9,511 nt of DNA from Moraxellaceae bacterium (GCA_002402125.1 NVVG01000106.1:2761-12271); one strand, 5' to 3'; numbered from the stretch's first letter, positions 1-6,447 are shown. Notes: generated from the letters alone by a model not told the origin. Numbers and translations are program-made.

Positions 1-450
1 AGACGCATCACGCTCCCTCTTCGTAGAGTTAGTATTGTCTCGGCTGTAAGAATTACCGTCTCGTCGAACGTCCCGGCCTCGTGCGGCCAATTTCTTTTCA
101 CGTTTTTCACGGAGCCGATCAGCATCTTCCAAACTTAGTTCAGCGGGATCACCTGGCATTTGATGCCCTGGAACAATCCGATCTCTAGGTGGCAATAGAA
201 ACTGTTCTGAAGATGCTTTAGGTAAGTTCTTAAATTCATACAAATAGAATACTTCAATTTTTTCACGCGCCCATTCCGTTTTTTTAAGAAACTTTATGCT
301 GGAATCGATACTCGGATTGGTCTTAAAACAGTTGATATTTAAATAAGCAAAGAGAATCTCAAAACCGTAATGATCTACTATTTCAACCAATAGATTTTTT
401 AGACTAACTCCATTCAGAGGGTTACTCTTGTATTTAATCTCATTGTTCAT
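1..450 (-). CDS. VF530/DUF2132 family protein (5' part, runs off left edge)
   Basis: An open frame runs from ATG at 450 to the left edge without a stop (150 codons), so the C-terminus is missing. It is preceded by TGGAG about seven bases before the ATG. Residues about 7-72 match the small VF530/DUF2132 fold known from Vibrio: SNPLNGVSLKNLLVEIVDHYG near the start, then CFKTNPSIDSSIKFLKKTEW, then AREKIEVFYLYEF. The family is usually described as a small DNA-binding-like protein of unknown role, often of little more than 70-80 residues. Here the domain is followed by at least 75 more residues, first proline-rich and then strongly charged (repeated RxREKREKK and RGRDVRRD stretches), which may bind nucleic acid or be disordered. 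The gene is on the same strand as most of the window and starts 47 bases after the preceding ORF ends, so the two could be co-transcribed. Family recognition is firm; function is unknown. Confidence 0.85.
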   Translation of the reverse strand, partial: MNNEIKYKSNPLNGVSLKNLLVEIVDHYGFEILFAYLNINCFKTNPSIDSSIKFLKKTEWAREKIEVFYLYEFKNLPKASSEQFLLPPRDRIVPGHQMPGDPAELSLEDADRLREKREKKLAARGRDVRRDGNSYSRDNTNSTKRERDAS

Positions 451-496
451 GTTAATCTCCAGTCAAGATGTTTAGGCCTAAGGCGCTCGGTGTAAC

Positions 497-724
497 TTAA
501 TGAATAACCATCTCGAAACTTGGTGGGAGCTCGCCGATCGAAGAAATTTCTTCCTCATGATCCTTATCATACACCTGATATAAAGACATTGTCGTTTTTT
601 GCAGAAAATAAGCACGTAATACGCGAGAGTAGTCACAAGAATCAAAAATGCAGAAAGAGATCATATGGTCGTCTTTTTCCATTCTATTAACATATATAGA
701 ATTAAACATTATTCTAAAAACCAT
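497..724 (-). CDS. small hypothetical protein, possibly a damaged gene
   Basis: This 75-codon ORF on the minus strand has no family I recognise. It encodes a mixed, acidic-ending protein with no membrane segment or signal peptide. None of its candidate starts (724, 709, 682) has a good ribosome binding site, and the frame is closed by TAA just upstream of 724. By contrast, a strong AAGGAGG lies at about 809-815, right after an attC-like core site where a cassette gene would be expected to begin. The frame after that site (LNYRFKRFFI, stop, then PVLKLLRIYQKLTINGF) breaks twice before 724. The likeliest reading is a cassette gene broken by a frameshift or stop, with this ORF as its surviving 3' part. 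A genuine short gene starting at Met15 (682) is the alternative. Confidence 0.4.
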   Translation of the reverse strand: MVFRIMFNSIYVNRMEKDDHMISFCIFDSCDYSRVLRAYFLQKTTMSLYQVYDKDHEEEISSIGELPPSFEMVIH

Positions 725-817
725 TAATTGTTAGCTTCTGATAAATTCTTAACAATTTCAAGACGGGTTAAATAAAAAATCTTTTAAATCGGTAATTCAA
801 TATTAACCCCTCCTTAG

Positions 818-896
818 ATTTAACGTTTTAATAGTGGACCAGAACACTTTTCGTCGAGGCCCAGCCAACGGAAACCACCTATGAGTTTGTTATACC
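818..896 (-). other. attC-like cassette recombination site
   Basis: Read on the minus strand, the site begins with TATAACAAACTC and ends with AACGTTAAAT, where GTTAAAT (824-818) fits the attC R' consensus GTTRRRY. Inner arms ATAGGTGG and CCACTAT pair with one unpaired G, like the extrahelical base of known attC sites. The R'' side pairs only partly with R'. It lies between the end of the 944-1228 gene and a strong Shine-Dalgarno, as a cassette boundary should. Assignment is by inspection, without folding software. Confidence 0.55.
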
Positions 897-943
897 TGGA
901 CATACAGAAGTTCAAAACAACGTGAAATTGAAAATTATTATTA

Positions 944-1228
944 CTAATTAATAACCGCAACGCTCTCTACTTGCTTAATCGTTTTTGCCTCTGAACGCTC
1001 GATCATTTTGACAATTGCAGACTGAATAACCTGGTCTTCTCTAGCGTCAGACTTACTTTGAAAGCGTTCTTCCATTGGAGCAGCTCCCTCTTCTGCTATA
1101 AATGATACCGCTACTAGCTCTGCGATATCGGTGGTGCTACCGAAATACGATATGGATATTTCAGGGTATCCTTGAAATCCTCTTTTTACCATTTTAGCAA
1201 TTCTTTTTTTAGATTTTTCTAAATTCAT
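944..1228 (-). CDS. conserved hypothetical cassette protein
   Basis: This 94-residue protein is on the minus strand. The N-terminus is very basic (MNLEKSKKRIAKMVKRGF), followed by a mixed region with a short hydrophobic strand (AELVAVSFIAEE) and a charged helical C-terminal half (REDQVIQSAIVKMIERSEAKT). There is no signal peptide or membrane helix, so it is probably a small cytoplasmic protein. It resembles unnamed small proteins carried in gammaproteobacterial integron cassettes, but I know of no function. The ATG lies about 18 bases after an attC-like core (GGGCGTTAAAAC, minus strand), with a modest AGAG Shine-Dalgarno. An attC-like palindrome follows about 50 bases after the stop, so the gene fits a single-gene cassette. 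Confidence 0.75.
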   Translation of the reverse strand: MNLEKSKKRIAKMVKRGFQGYPEISISYFGSTTDIAELVAVSFIAEEGAAPMEERFQSKSDAREDQVIQSAIVKMIERSEAKTIKQVESVAVIN

Positions 1229-1246
1229 GATGATTACTCTGATAAG

Positions 1247-1352
1247 TTTTAACGCCCTGATCTTGGGAAATATTACTTCCTTAAAGGACGAAGCTAGGCC
1301 AGTTTTGATGGGGCATCGGCCTTTAAGATTTGATCCTACCCTGTAACAAAAT
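1247..1352 (-). other. candidate attC site
   Basis: On the minus strand the right end reads GGGCGTTAAAAC (core GTTAAAA at 1253-1247), close to the R' consensus and shared in form with the core near 6145. Inverted arms CTTAAAGG (1280-1287) and CCTTTAAG (1320-1327) make a perfect 8-bp inner stem. AAAT and ATTT further out could extend it. The outer R'' half, near TTTTGTTAC at about 1345-1352, is poorly matched, so the left boundary is approximate. Confidence 0.4.
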
Positions 1353-1486
1353 GTTGATCTATAAATGAATACTATGTGGCATTTTCGTCATTTGTTGTGT
1401 ACTCAAATACAATGCTAGTCATCTTATCAATTATCAAGCAATAACGTTCGTTGCGCCATGGCGCCTAGCATAGGCCACTACACTGA

Positions 1487-2362
1487 TCATTGATTTGCTA
1501 TCGAAACCCCGATCACATCGTACTGCTTCAAATCCGCCTGATCAAAAAAAGGGCTGGCTCTATTGATCTCCTTATTACCCTGTGCCGGCAACAACCACTT
1601 AAATTCACGAATTTCTTCAGCTTTCTCAAACAACACTTCGGCACTAATACCATCTCTTTTCAACACATCGGGATGAATTTCCAAAAGCAATATCACATTC
1701 ATCGCAGTGGAAATAACACTCTTAGCCCCCTCAATGGTGCTGCCCTCTTGGCCTTCCACGTCAATTTTAATCACCACATTCTCTGCCAACTCGATGTCGG
1801 CAGCGTCAATCAAACCGTCCAGTGACTGGACCTTAATGACGCCCCTATTGTCCATCGTTATAAACCCTTCGTGATCTGAGCCCAACTTTTCCTCGTATGC
1901 CAGGGTTGCCCAACCCGAAAAATTAGAAACCGCGCACTGAAAGCTTTGCGTCTTTAATGCCATTGATTGGAGGTTTTTGTTTAATATTTGGTAGGCATTG
2001 GGATTGGGTTCAACTGCAATAATTTGTCTAATGTTGTGACAACGGCCCGCGACCAGCAATGACACGGCACCAATATCAGCGCCCAAATCGACAAAATCTA
2101 CTTCTCCTACCAGCTCGTTGATTTTTTCAGAAAAGGGTATAAATTCATCGAGATAATAGTTCTCCGGACCAAATTCTAGCCAGAAACACCACTGATCCCA
2201 AGGCACCCAAAAACGCCCGGTTGCCACCCGATGCTCTATCAAAAATCGCCCAAATCGATCCTTTGTTTTTTCAAAAAACCAGTATTTTCCTGGCAGCCTA
2301 CTTTTTTGGTAATTGCTTAGCAAAAAACTCAACAACCGAGCAAAAACCCATGGCAACTTCAT
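1487..2362 (-). CDS. FkbM family SAM-dependent methyltransferase
   Basis: Probably a class I SAM-dependent O-methyltransferase of the FkbM type, a family that methylates sugars, polyketides and other small molecules; the substrate here is unknown. Counting from ATG 2362 (291 residues), motif I VDLGADIGA is at about 91-99, the acidic EPNP at 118-121, the family signature KIDVEGQEGSTIEGA from about 199, and EIHP at 228-231. The core fold is preceded by about 85 residues rich in Trp, Tyr and Arg. The frame is open to an ATG at 2434, which would add 24 residues. I chose 2362 because AGAGGGTGA lies six bases before it, while 2434 has no ribosome binding site. The gene is divergent from the oxygenase gene at 2614, with about 250 bases between starts. 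The two might serve one tailoring pathway, but nothing proves it. Confidence 0.88.
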   Translation of the reverse strand: MKLPWVFARLLSFLLSNYQKSRLPGKYWFFEKTKDRFGRFLIEHRVATGRFWVPWDQWCFWLEFGPENYYLDEFIPFSEKINELVGEVDFVDLGADIGAVSLLVAGRCHNIRQIIAVEPNPNAYQILNKNLQSMALKTQSFQCAVSNFSGWATLAYEEKLGSDHEGFITMDNRGVIKVQSLDGLIDAADIELAENVVIKIDVEGQEGSTIEGAKSVISTAMNVILLLEIHPDVLKRDGISAEVLFEKAEEIREFKWLLPAQGNKEINRASPFFDQADLKQYDVIGVSIANQ

Positions 2363-2613
2363 ACTACTCACCCTCTTGCCCATGGCATCGCGTTTACTTA
2401 GATCGCAACCAATCCCAGCATGAATTTCTGGCATAAGCTCATGAACATTATATATAAAATTGTAATTTTGTCACTTTCATTATATTGTCACCAAAGTAGA
2501 CTTTGCTTGGCAAGCCAGTAATTCCTTTATAGAGCAAATTATAGGAATTATTGTTCAACCCTGTATTATCAAATTTTTAAGTGCTTATCTAAAAATACAA
2601 GCGGGTCGCGTTA

Positions 2614-3309
2614 ATGTGGTTAAATTATGATCAATTGATTGATTCTACGATATGCGCATATCAAGAGTCTTTGTTGAACTCTTGTCCCAATCATATCGTG
2701 ATTGATCGCTTATTTAATGAAGCCAAACTCAATGACGTAATGAGAGTTTTGCAGCAACCGTACTACTGGCAAACTCAAAAACATACTTATTCTGCTTTAT
2801 ATGTCGATAGCGCCCAGTGGCAAAAAACCAGCAACGATCAACGCTTTGTACAGCGAGATGTTTGGCAACGTGAAGCGAGTAGTTCTAATACCGTCAGCTC
2901 CAATATAGCTCAGGATTTTTTGTCCTTTTTACGTGGGGATGAATTTATGTCCTTGTTATCACGTATTTTTAAAGTGCCATTAACTGATATGAATGTGGCT
3001 GAACCAGAAATTAATACGAATTATTTTCGCTTAAGCACTGCCGACTTTGTTGAGCAACATGCTGATGATTCACCCGGAAGAGAGGTGTGTATGCTGTTGT
3101 ATCTAAATAAAGACTGGAACAACAAAGCGGGTGGTGAGCTAGTTTTTATTGGTAAGGATGATGAACCAATTAGTATTGCGCCTTTACATAACCGCTGTGT
3201 TTTGTTCGATCCTTCCTCAAAGGGCTCTGAACACTGGGTGAAGACATTGAACTCTAGATATGCTGATGAATATCGCTATAACGTGACCAGCTGGTATTGG
3301 TCTGTATAG
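2614..3309 (+). CDS. 2-oxoglutarate/Fe(II)-dependent oxygenase, prolyl-4-hydroxylase-like
   Basis: This 231-residue protein has the double-stranded beta-helix signature of the 2OG-Fe(II) oxygenase superfamily in its second half. The iron ligands would be His149 and Asp151 (QHADD) and His207 (SEHWV). Arg221 (EYRYNVTSWYW) would bind the 2-oxoglutarate carboxylate. GGEL at 173-176 lies in the expected strand between them. Length and motif spacing resemble small bacterial prolyl-4-hydroxylase-like enzymes that hydroxylate a protein or amino acid side chain; the substrate cannot be told. The N-terminal 100 residues are not recognised. The ribosome binding site is weak (GCGGG upstream). It is one of only two plus-strand genes in the window. 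It is divergent from the FkbM gene and convergent with the hydrolase gene 54 bases downstream, so it must have its own promoter in 2435-2613. Confidence 0.85.
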   Translation: MWLNYDQLIDSTICAYQESLLNSCPNHIVIDRLFNEAKLNDVMRVLQQPYYWQTQKHTYSALYVDSAQWQKTSNDQRFVQRDVWQREASSSNTVSSNIAQDFLSFLRGDEFMSLLSRIFKVPLTDMNVAEPEINTNYFRLSTADFVEQHADDSPGREVCMLLYLNKDWNNKAGGELVFIGKDDEPISIAPLHNRCVLFDPSSKGSEHWVKTLNSRYADEYRYNVTSWYWSV

Positions 3310-3363
3310 TATCCCTGGTTTGTGGATCAGCACTCTCACATCCAATATGATTTGTATAAATTA

Positions 3364-4623
3364 CTAACCCAACGCTTTACGGGCGGGGAGGAGCGTATGG
3401 CCAAACTGAATACTCTCCAAGAATTCAAAAAACTCCTTACTGTGTGTGGAAGCCCTCGGACTAAGATGGCCGTGACGATTCCATCTTACAACACAATCTC
3501 CCCAATGATGTGCAAGCAACTGAACGATTTGAGGAGATACAAAGCGATCTCCAATACCCGCAAATATTCTTAATCGTTCATTATCAAGTAACGGCTGATA
3601 ACTAAGAGGCGACGTCAATGCAAGAGTATGCCGAATTTGGGAAAGCGTCTCTCCTCCCAATTTATGCTGGGTACGCAAATACAATCCCAAGCCAGGCCAC
3701 CGCGTTAAATTATCGGCAAGGTTCGCCGTTGGTAACCAAGGAGCTGAAAATTGAAGTCTTGGTTCCACAGAAGCCAATAATGCAGAAAGCTGGCCACCTA
3801 AACTAATTCCGGTGACGCCAAGTTCTTTAACACCCATAGCTTCAAGGTGATTGATAAATATTCTAAAATCAAAAATGGAGTGGGCAAATGCTTCATTGCA
3901 AATATTACTACCCATAATAAAATGTGCCCCACTAACCGGTGGATAAGCGGGACGTTTCTTATTATGAAAAGGTTGTGTATAAAAAAGTACATTATAGCCG
4001 TGTTCAAATAGCGATTTAGCATCAAAAAGTCGGCTATTAATTCCGTAGCTACTCATTAAAAAACCATGCACAATGCACACCGTAGGGCGGGGCCCATCAT
4101 TGTGCTGCCAATATTGGGCATACGCTGTACCATTATTCTTATAATACGTATAGGTCTCGCGCAAAGCCGGATTGAGCGTCACGAAAGGACTCACAAATGA
4201 AAGGTCCGTCACAAAACCAACGTCTGATATGAAAGGCAATGGCTTACGTTCAGACTCCACGATTGCGATGTTTTTTGGTGGCTCAACAAATATTTCTTGA
4301 ATAGATTTTTCATTAATCAACTTTTGGTAAAACACCGCGTTCTTGGTATTGTTACTCAATATCTCCCACAGATTACCCAAACCAATACGTGAACCTAGCC
4401 AAGCAACAACATAGCCGAGAGGAATTGACAAAAATAGAAGACCGACCAACAACAAAATAAAAAAGTCTAATGCCCAAGCCAGATAAACAAGCATACTAGA
4501 AACAAGGTTAGCTTCGTAAGGAAAACTTTCTTTTTGCACATTCTCATCAAAATTATCCCACCAAGGTTCAGCAGGCATTTTAAAGGCCTTACCGGAAATG
4601 TCTCTACCGTATTGACTGCTCAT
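3364..4623 (-). CDS. membrane-anchored alpha/beta hydrolase
   Basis: This 419-residue protein has a short N-terminal tail, one long or two closely spaced membrane segments at about 43-80, a linker, and an alpha/beta-hydrolase domain from about 160 to the end. The oxyanion strand is VCIVHGF (182-188) and the nucleophile elbow is GISLGG with Ser274. The likely acid is Asp359 (GDRFVSP) and the likely catalytic His is 386 (HGHLSP). All parts of a triad are therefore present, and it should be an active serine hydrolase (esterase or lipase-like) facing one side of the membrane. The elbow and the NPF/QPF-type loop recall ABHD18-like proteins, but I would not go beyond the superfamily. At 1260 bases it is large for a cassette. 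No Shine-Dalgarno is obvious at 4623. A candidate attC core (GTTAGGC) lies about 200 bases upstream. Confidence 0.85.
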   Translation of the reverse strand: MSSQYGRDISGKAFKMPAEPWWDNFDENVQKESFPYEANLVSSMLVYLAWALDFFILLLVGLLFLSIPLGYVVAWLGSRIGLGNLWEILSNNTKNAVFYQKLINEKSIQEIFVEPPKNIAIVESERKPLPFISDVGFVTDLSFVSPFVTLNPALRETYTYYKNNGTAYAQYWQHNDGPRPTVCIVHGFLMSSYGINSRLFDAKSLFEHGYNVLFYTQPFHNKKRPAYPPVSGAHFIMGSNICNEAFAHSIFDFRIFINHLEAMGVKELGVTGISLGGQLSALLASVEPRLQFSAPWLPTANLADNLTRWPGLGLYLRTQHKLGGETLSQIRHTLALTSPLSYQPLLDNERLRIFAGIGDRFVSPQIVQLLAHHWGDCVVRWNRHGHLSPRASTHSKEFFEFLESIQFGHTLLPARKALG

Positions 4624-4639
4624 AATAAAATCATTCTCT

Positions 4640-4821
4640 GATATGTATATTTATACTGACTAAATCGAGTGATTTATTGCCTGAAAAACAATAGTTTACC
4701 TGACTTATAGCCTCTAGTCCTCATATGTGTGCCTTCTATATAACCCCCGCACTCATTGCTCTATAGCCATTAGACTACACTAAAAAGTATCTTCATAAAA
4801 AGAATAGCGTGTACAAATCTA
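4640..4821. other. intergenic leader upstream of the hydrolase gene
   Basis: With the attC candidate to its right, this makes a gap of about 365 bases between the hydrolase start and the end of the Mpo1-like gene. It is AT-rich, with several short reading frames, none with a ribosome binding site and length worth calling. It probably holds the hydrolase promoter, but no convincing -35/-10 pair stands out. Confidence 0.4.
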
Positions 4822-4926
4822 GCCTAACAACATATTAGCGTCACAGAATTTTATGCGGGCTGATTATCTTTTATGGATAATATGTACCAGCTTTGGTGCG
4901 CCACGCATCACTAACTCTATCCGTTG
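4822..4926 (-). other. candidate attC site with perfect GTTAGGC core
   Basis: The minus strand ends in TTGTTAGGCT; GTTAGGC (4828-4822) is an exact match to the attC R' consensus and to the commonest mobile-cassette core. Inside is an AT-rich stem, ATTATC (about 4863-4868) against GATAAT (about 4876-4881). TTACAAC near 4926 is a possible R''. The arms pair less well than in the sites at 7604 and 8428, so the left limit is a guess. Confidence 0.42.
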
Positions 4927-4988
4927 TAATTATGCTCGATCCTGCTAATTTACTTGCTATATGCTCGATATGATTAACTATAGATAAA

Positions 4989-5294
4989 TTAAAATTTAAT
5001 TTTACCTATGAGAATATCTTTAAACATAACCCAATCACCTATCAAACTGTATACGGGATAAGTGAATGTGGCAGGTCTATTATTTTCAAAGAAAAAATGC
5101 CCCACCCAAGCAAAACCATAACCAATTACTGGTATCAATAAAAACAGCGACCACCTAGCAGATAGAGCAACATAAAGAACTAACAGTATTATCATAACAG
5201 AACCTAAAAAGTGCAGACGTCTGCAAGTCTTATTCTCATGTTGACTTAGATAAAACGGATAGAACTCAGAAAAGTTTTTATACTCTTTGGTCAT
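4989..5294 (-). CDS. Mpo1/DUF962 family membrane protein
   Basis: This 101-residue protein is recognisable as the DUF962/Mpo1 (yeast YGL010w) family. It has the N-terminal FYPFYLSQHENKTCRRLHFLG block, with His19 and His28, and two membrane helices at about 29-46 and 48-66. The signature GYGFAWVGHFFFENNRPATF carries His66, followed by a DWVMFKDI block. In yeast, Mpo1 is an Fe(II)-dependent dioxygenase of 2-hydroxy fatty acid alpha-oxidation at the endoplasmic reticulum. Bacterial relatives are small inner-membrane proteins of mostly unproven role. The length and conserved histidines look complete, so it is probably functional. Its start lies about 50 bases from an attC-like site (5343-5421) with only a weak GAG before the ATG. 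Confidence 0.88.
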   Translation of the reverse strand: MTKEYKNFSEFYPFYLSQHENKTCRRLHFLGSVMIILLVLYVALSARWSLFLLIPVIGYGFAWVGHFFFENNRPATFTYPVYSLIGDWVMFKDILIGKIKF

Positions 5295-5342
5295 AAAATT
5301 CTACTCACTATTTCTAAATTGATAACAACCCATTTTACACAA

Positions 5343-5421
5343 AGCATATATCGCCGCAATAACCGGCGCGAGGTACGAGCGTCTGGCGCCGCGGGCGCGA
5401 AGCTAATTGCCTTGTTAAGGT
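5343..5421 (-). other. GC-rich attC-like site beside the antitoxin remnant
   Basis: On the minus strand it reads from CCTTAACAAGGCAATTAGC to GGTTATTGCGGCGATATATGC. The L-type arms GCAATTAGC and GGTTATTGC pair at 7 of 9 positions. The centre is a strikingly GC-rich stem region (GGCGCG, TGGCGCC, GGGCGCG) in AT-rich surroundings. The end GGTTATTGCGGCGATATATG parallels the site at 8428 (GGGTTATCGTCGGCGTTAAAT), but the core has GAT for GTT, which may make it a poor recombination substrate. Confidence 0.55.
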
Positions 5422-5434
5422 ATTGCGCTATTTT

Positions 5435-5451
5435 GTACGGCATTACCGTAC
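5435..5451. promoter_or_regulatory. palindromic operator upstream of the antitoxin gene
   Basis: GTACGG, five bases, CCGTAC is a perfect inverted repeat 18 bases before the antitoxin ATG. YefM-type antitoxins are known to repress their own operons by binding TGTACA-like palindromes; this half-site (TGTACGG) is close to that. It supports the antitoxin identification and suggests that the promoter overlaps it. A clear -35/-10 pair is not resolved by eye. Confidence 0.6.
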
Positions 5452-5469
5452 GATTTTACTGGAGGCAAT

Positions 5470-5619
5470 ATGGATAGTGTAAGCGTAAACAAATTTATAG
5501 ACAACCTAAAATCCTTTGTAGAGCAGGTAGTCACAAAGCGGTCGCCGTTAAAGGTAACTAGACATTCAGGGGAATACTTTGTGGTTGTTAGTGACCTATA
5601 TATAGCAGTCGCTTGTTAA
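5470..5619 (+). pseudogene. truncated YefM/Phd-family antitoxin
   Basis: A 49-codon ORF starts at ATG 5470, with GGAGG four bases upstream. The sequence MDSVSVNKFIDNLKSF, VEQVVTKRSPLKVTR, HSGEYFVVVS matches the N-terminal DNA-binding half of YefM/Phd antitoxins, normally about 80-90 residues. Just where the family continues with a DDW-type motif (SADDWE), the frame runs into unrelated DLYIAVAC and a stop. The C-terminal half, which neutralises the toxin, is therefore missing, and no RelE/YoeB/Txe toxin gene follows; the next gene is convergent. It could still bind the operator but should not neutralise a toxin. Such toxin-antitoxin units often sit in integron arrays with their own promoter and in either orientation, as here. 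It is called a pseudogene because both the truncation and the missing partner point to a deletion. Confidence 0.8.
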
Positions 5620-5626
5620 ACTTATT

Positions 5627-6118
5627 TTACCGCCACAAATTCTCGCACATTACTGGATAAGTAGCAGGTGAAAAAGAAGTGAAATTTATATCTCGTACCT
5701 TATCCAGATCCGCCCAGAGTAATTTATGGCCCTTTAGTCTCCTGGTCGCATTGATGCTTTTCCTATATTGAGCTAATTCATCTTCAGATGCTGGTCTCAG
5801 TTCTCCCACTTCGCCATATACGCGTACTGCCGGGGGTGATTTGAACTCACCTTGCAAGAGTGCTTTGAACCAAAACCACGAGCCACTGTTAACCCCCATT
5901 AGACATACACGCTTATTACCCTGGAAATTTTTAGGCATTGCTTTTGAATAGGCATCGAAATAGTAACCCGTCATATCATCGCGAAAAAATACATGACCAA
6001 TTGGCGTAACATGTGGATCACCATTCTTATCAACAGTGGCAATTGAAAAATGTAGATTTGATTTCTTTGCTGCCCTCAAAACGTTAACTACTTCGGTCCA
6101 GTTTTCCTTTAGATTCAT
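5627..6118 (-). CDS. pyridoxamine 5'-phosphate oxidase family (split-barrel FMN-binding) protein
   Basis: This 163-residue protein has the split-barrel flavoprotein pattern of the PNPOx-like superfamily: FSIATVDKNGDPHVTPIGHVFF (about 24-45), YYFDAYSKAMPKNFQGNKRVCLM (about 52-74), then VRVYGEVGEL (about 98-107). The set resembles general pyridoxamine-phosphate-oxidase-related proteins that bind FMN, F420 or heme, not the housekeeping PdxH. The actual substrate cannot be assigned. The cytoplasmic protein looks full-length for the family. The start has a good AGGAAGG Shine-Dalgarno eight bases upstream, itself about 20 bases after an attC-type core (GGCGTTAAAAC). The stop is followed at once by GTTTAAC, an attC R''-type motif, so this is a well-formed cassette whose own attC appears cut short. 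Confidence 0.85.
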   Translation of the reverse strand: MNLKENWTEVVNVLRAAKKSNLHFSIATVDKNGDPHVTPIGHVFFRDDMTGYYFDAYSKAMPKNFQGNKRVCLMGVNSGSWFWFKALLQGEFKSPPAVRVYGEVGELRPASEDELAQYRKSINATRRLKGHKLLWADLDKVRDINFTSFSPATYPVMCENLWR

Positions 6119-6140
6119 AATTACCTTCCTAGGTATGAAA

Positions 6141-6168
6141 GTTTTAACGCCATGATAACCCGATTAAA
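6141..6168 (-). other. right half of an attC site
   Basis: On the minus strand, AATCGGGTTATCATGGCGTTAAAAC reproduces the L'-R' end of the long sites at 7604 and 8428. The core GTTAAAA is followed by the ribosome binding site and start of the PNPOx-like gene. No matching left half is nearby, because the sequence beyond it is the glyoxalase remnant. The site is therefore probably half of a rearranged attC. Confidence 0.55.
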
Positions 6169-6311
6169 TCATTAAAGATGATAGTACCATGGATCTCCCG
6201 CCGGAAGATCAAAATGGACAAGTCGTCGCTTGCAGGCTCCATATTAAAACCCGTGGCCTGATAAAAGGCCTGCGATATTTTATAATCCTTACTTGGGATA
6301 AAAACTCTTAT
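6144..6311 (-). pseudogene. glyoxalase/VOC superfamily remnant (N-terminus only)
   Basis: A minus-strand reading frame encodes RVFIPSKDYKISQAFYQATG, then FNMEPASDDLSI, the typical first beta-alpha unit of VOC-superfamily proteins (glyoxalase/bleomycin-resistance fold, normally about 120-130 residues). After about 35 residues the similarity stops, and the frame continues as RREIHGTIIF through an attC-like end, stopping inside the GTTAAAA core at 6144-6146. The expected start has a good AGGAAGG Shine-Dalgarno, but the codon in the right place is ATA (6311-6309), not ATG. A likely start mutation together with the loss of the remaining two-thirds argues for a dead gene. It sits between the lipoprotein and PNPOx-like genes, and it explains most of the 330-base gap there. 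Confidence 0.65.
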
Positions 6312-6437
6312 ATCAGATACCTTCCTTGCTTGAAATTTTTAATGCTCCGACCTTTGGAAATTTACACTGGGGTGCTTTTCTGAAGTTAGGCGAAGCGACT
6401 CACAAAATCGCTCCAACGTAAATTTCCGTTCAAGGAC

Positions 6438-6446
6438 CTCGTTAGC
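6438..6446 (-). other. attC R''-type end after the lipoprotein stop
   Basis: Two bases past the stop codon of the 6448-6987 gene the minus strand reads GCTAACGAGG. Its exact complement, CTCGTTAGC, lies just upstream of the same gene at 7045-7037. Matching end motifs before and after a gene are what an integrated cassette shows: its leading core and the start of its own attC. A hairpin, GTTAGGCGAAGCGA against TCGCTCCAAC, follows at about 6385-6416. Confidence 0.45.
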
Positions 6447-6447
6447 T

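Noticed and set aside
1490..1825. 111-codon plus-strand ORF
   Set aside because: It lies opposite the FkbM methyltransferase, whose motifs are clear. The plus-strand product has no recognisable pattern.
2434..2434. ATG at 2434 as start of the methyltransferase
   Set aside because: There is no Shine-Dalgarno before it, while ATG 2362 has AGAGGGTGA at good spacing. The 24 extra residues show no domain similarity.
3322..3806. Two small plus-strand ORFs (3322-3573 and 3618-3806)
   Set aside because: They are opposite the hydrolase reading frame, which has a complete catalytic triad, and their products have no recognisable features.
6189..6383. 64-codon plus-strand ORF
   Set aside because: The opposite strand carries a recognisable VOC N-terminus after a good ribosome binding site. 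The plus-strand product has no family pattern.
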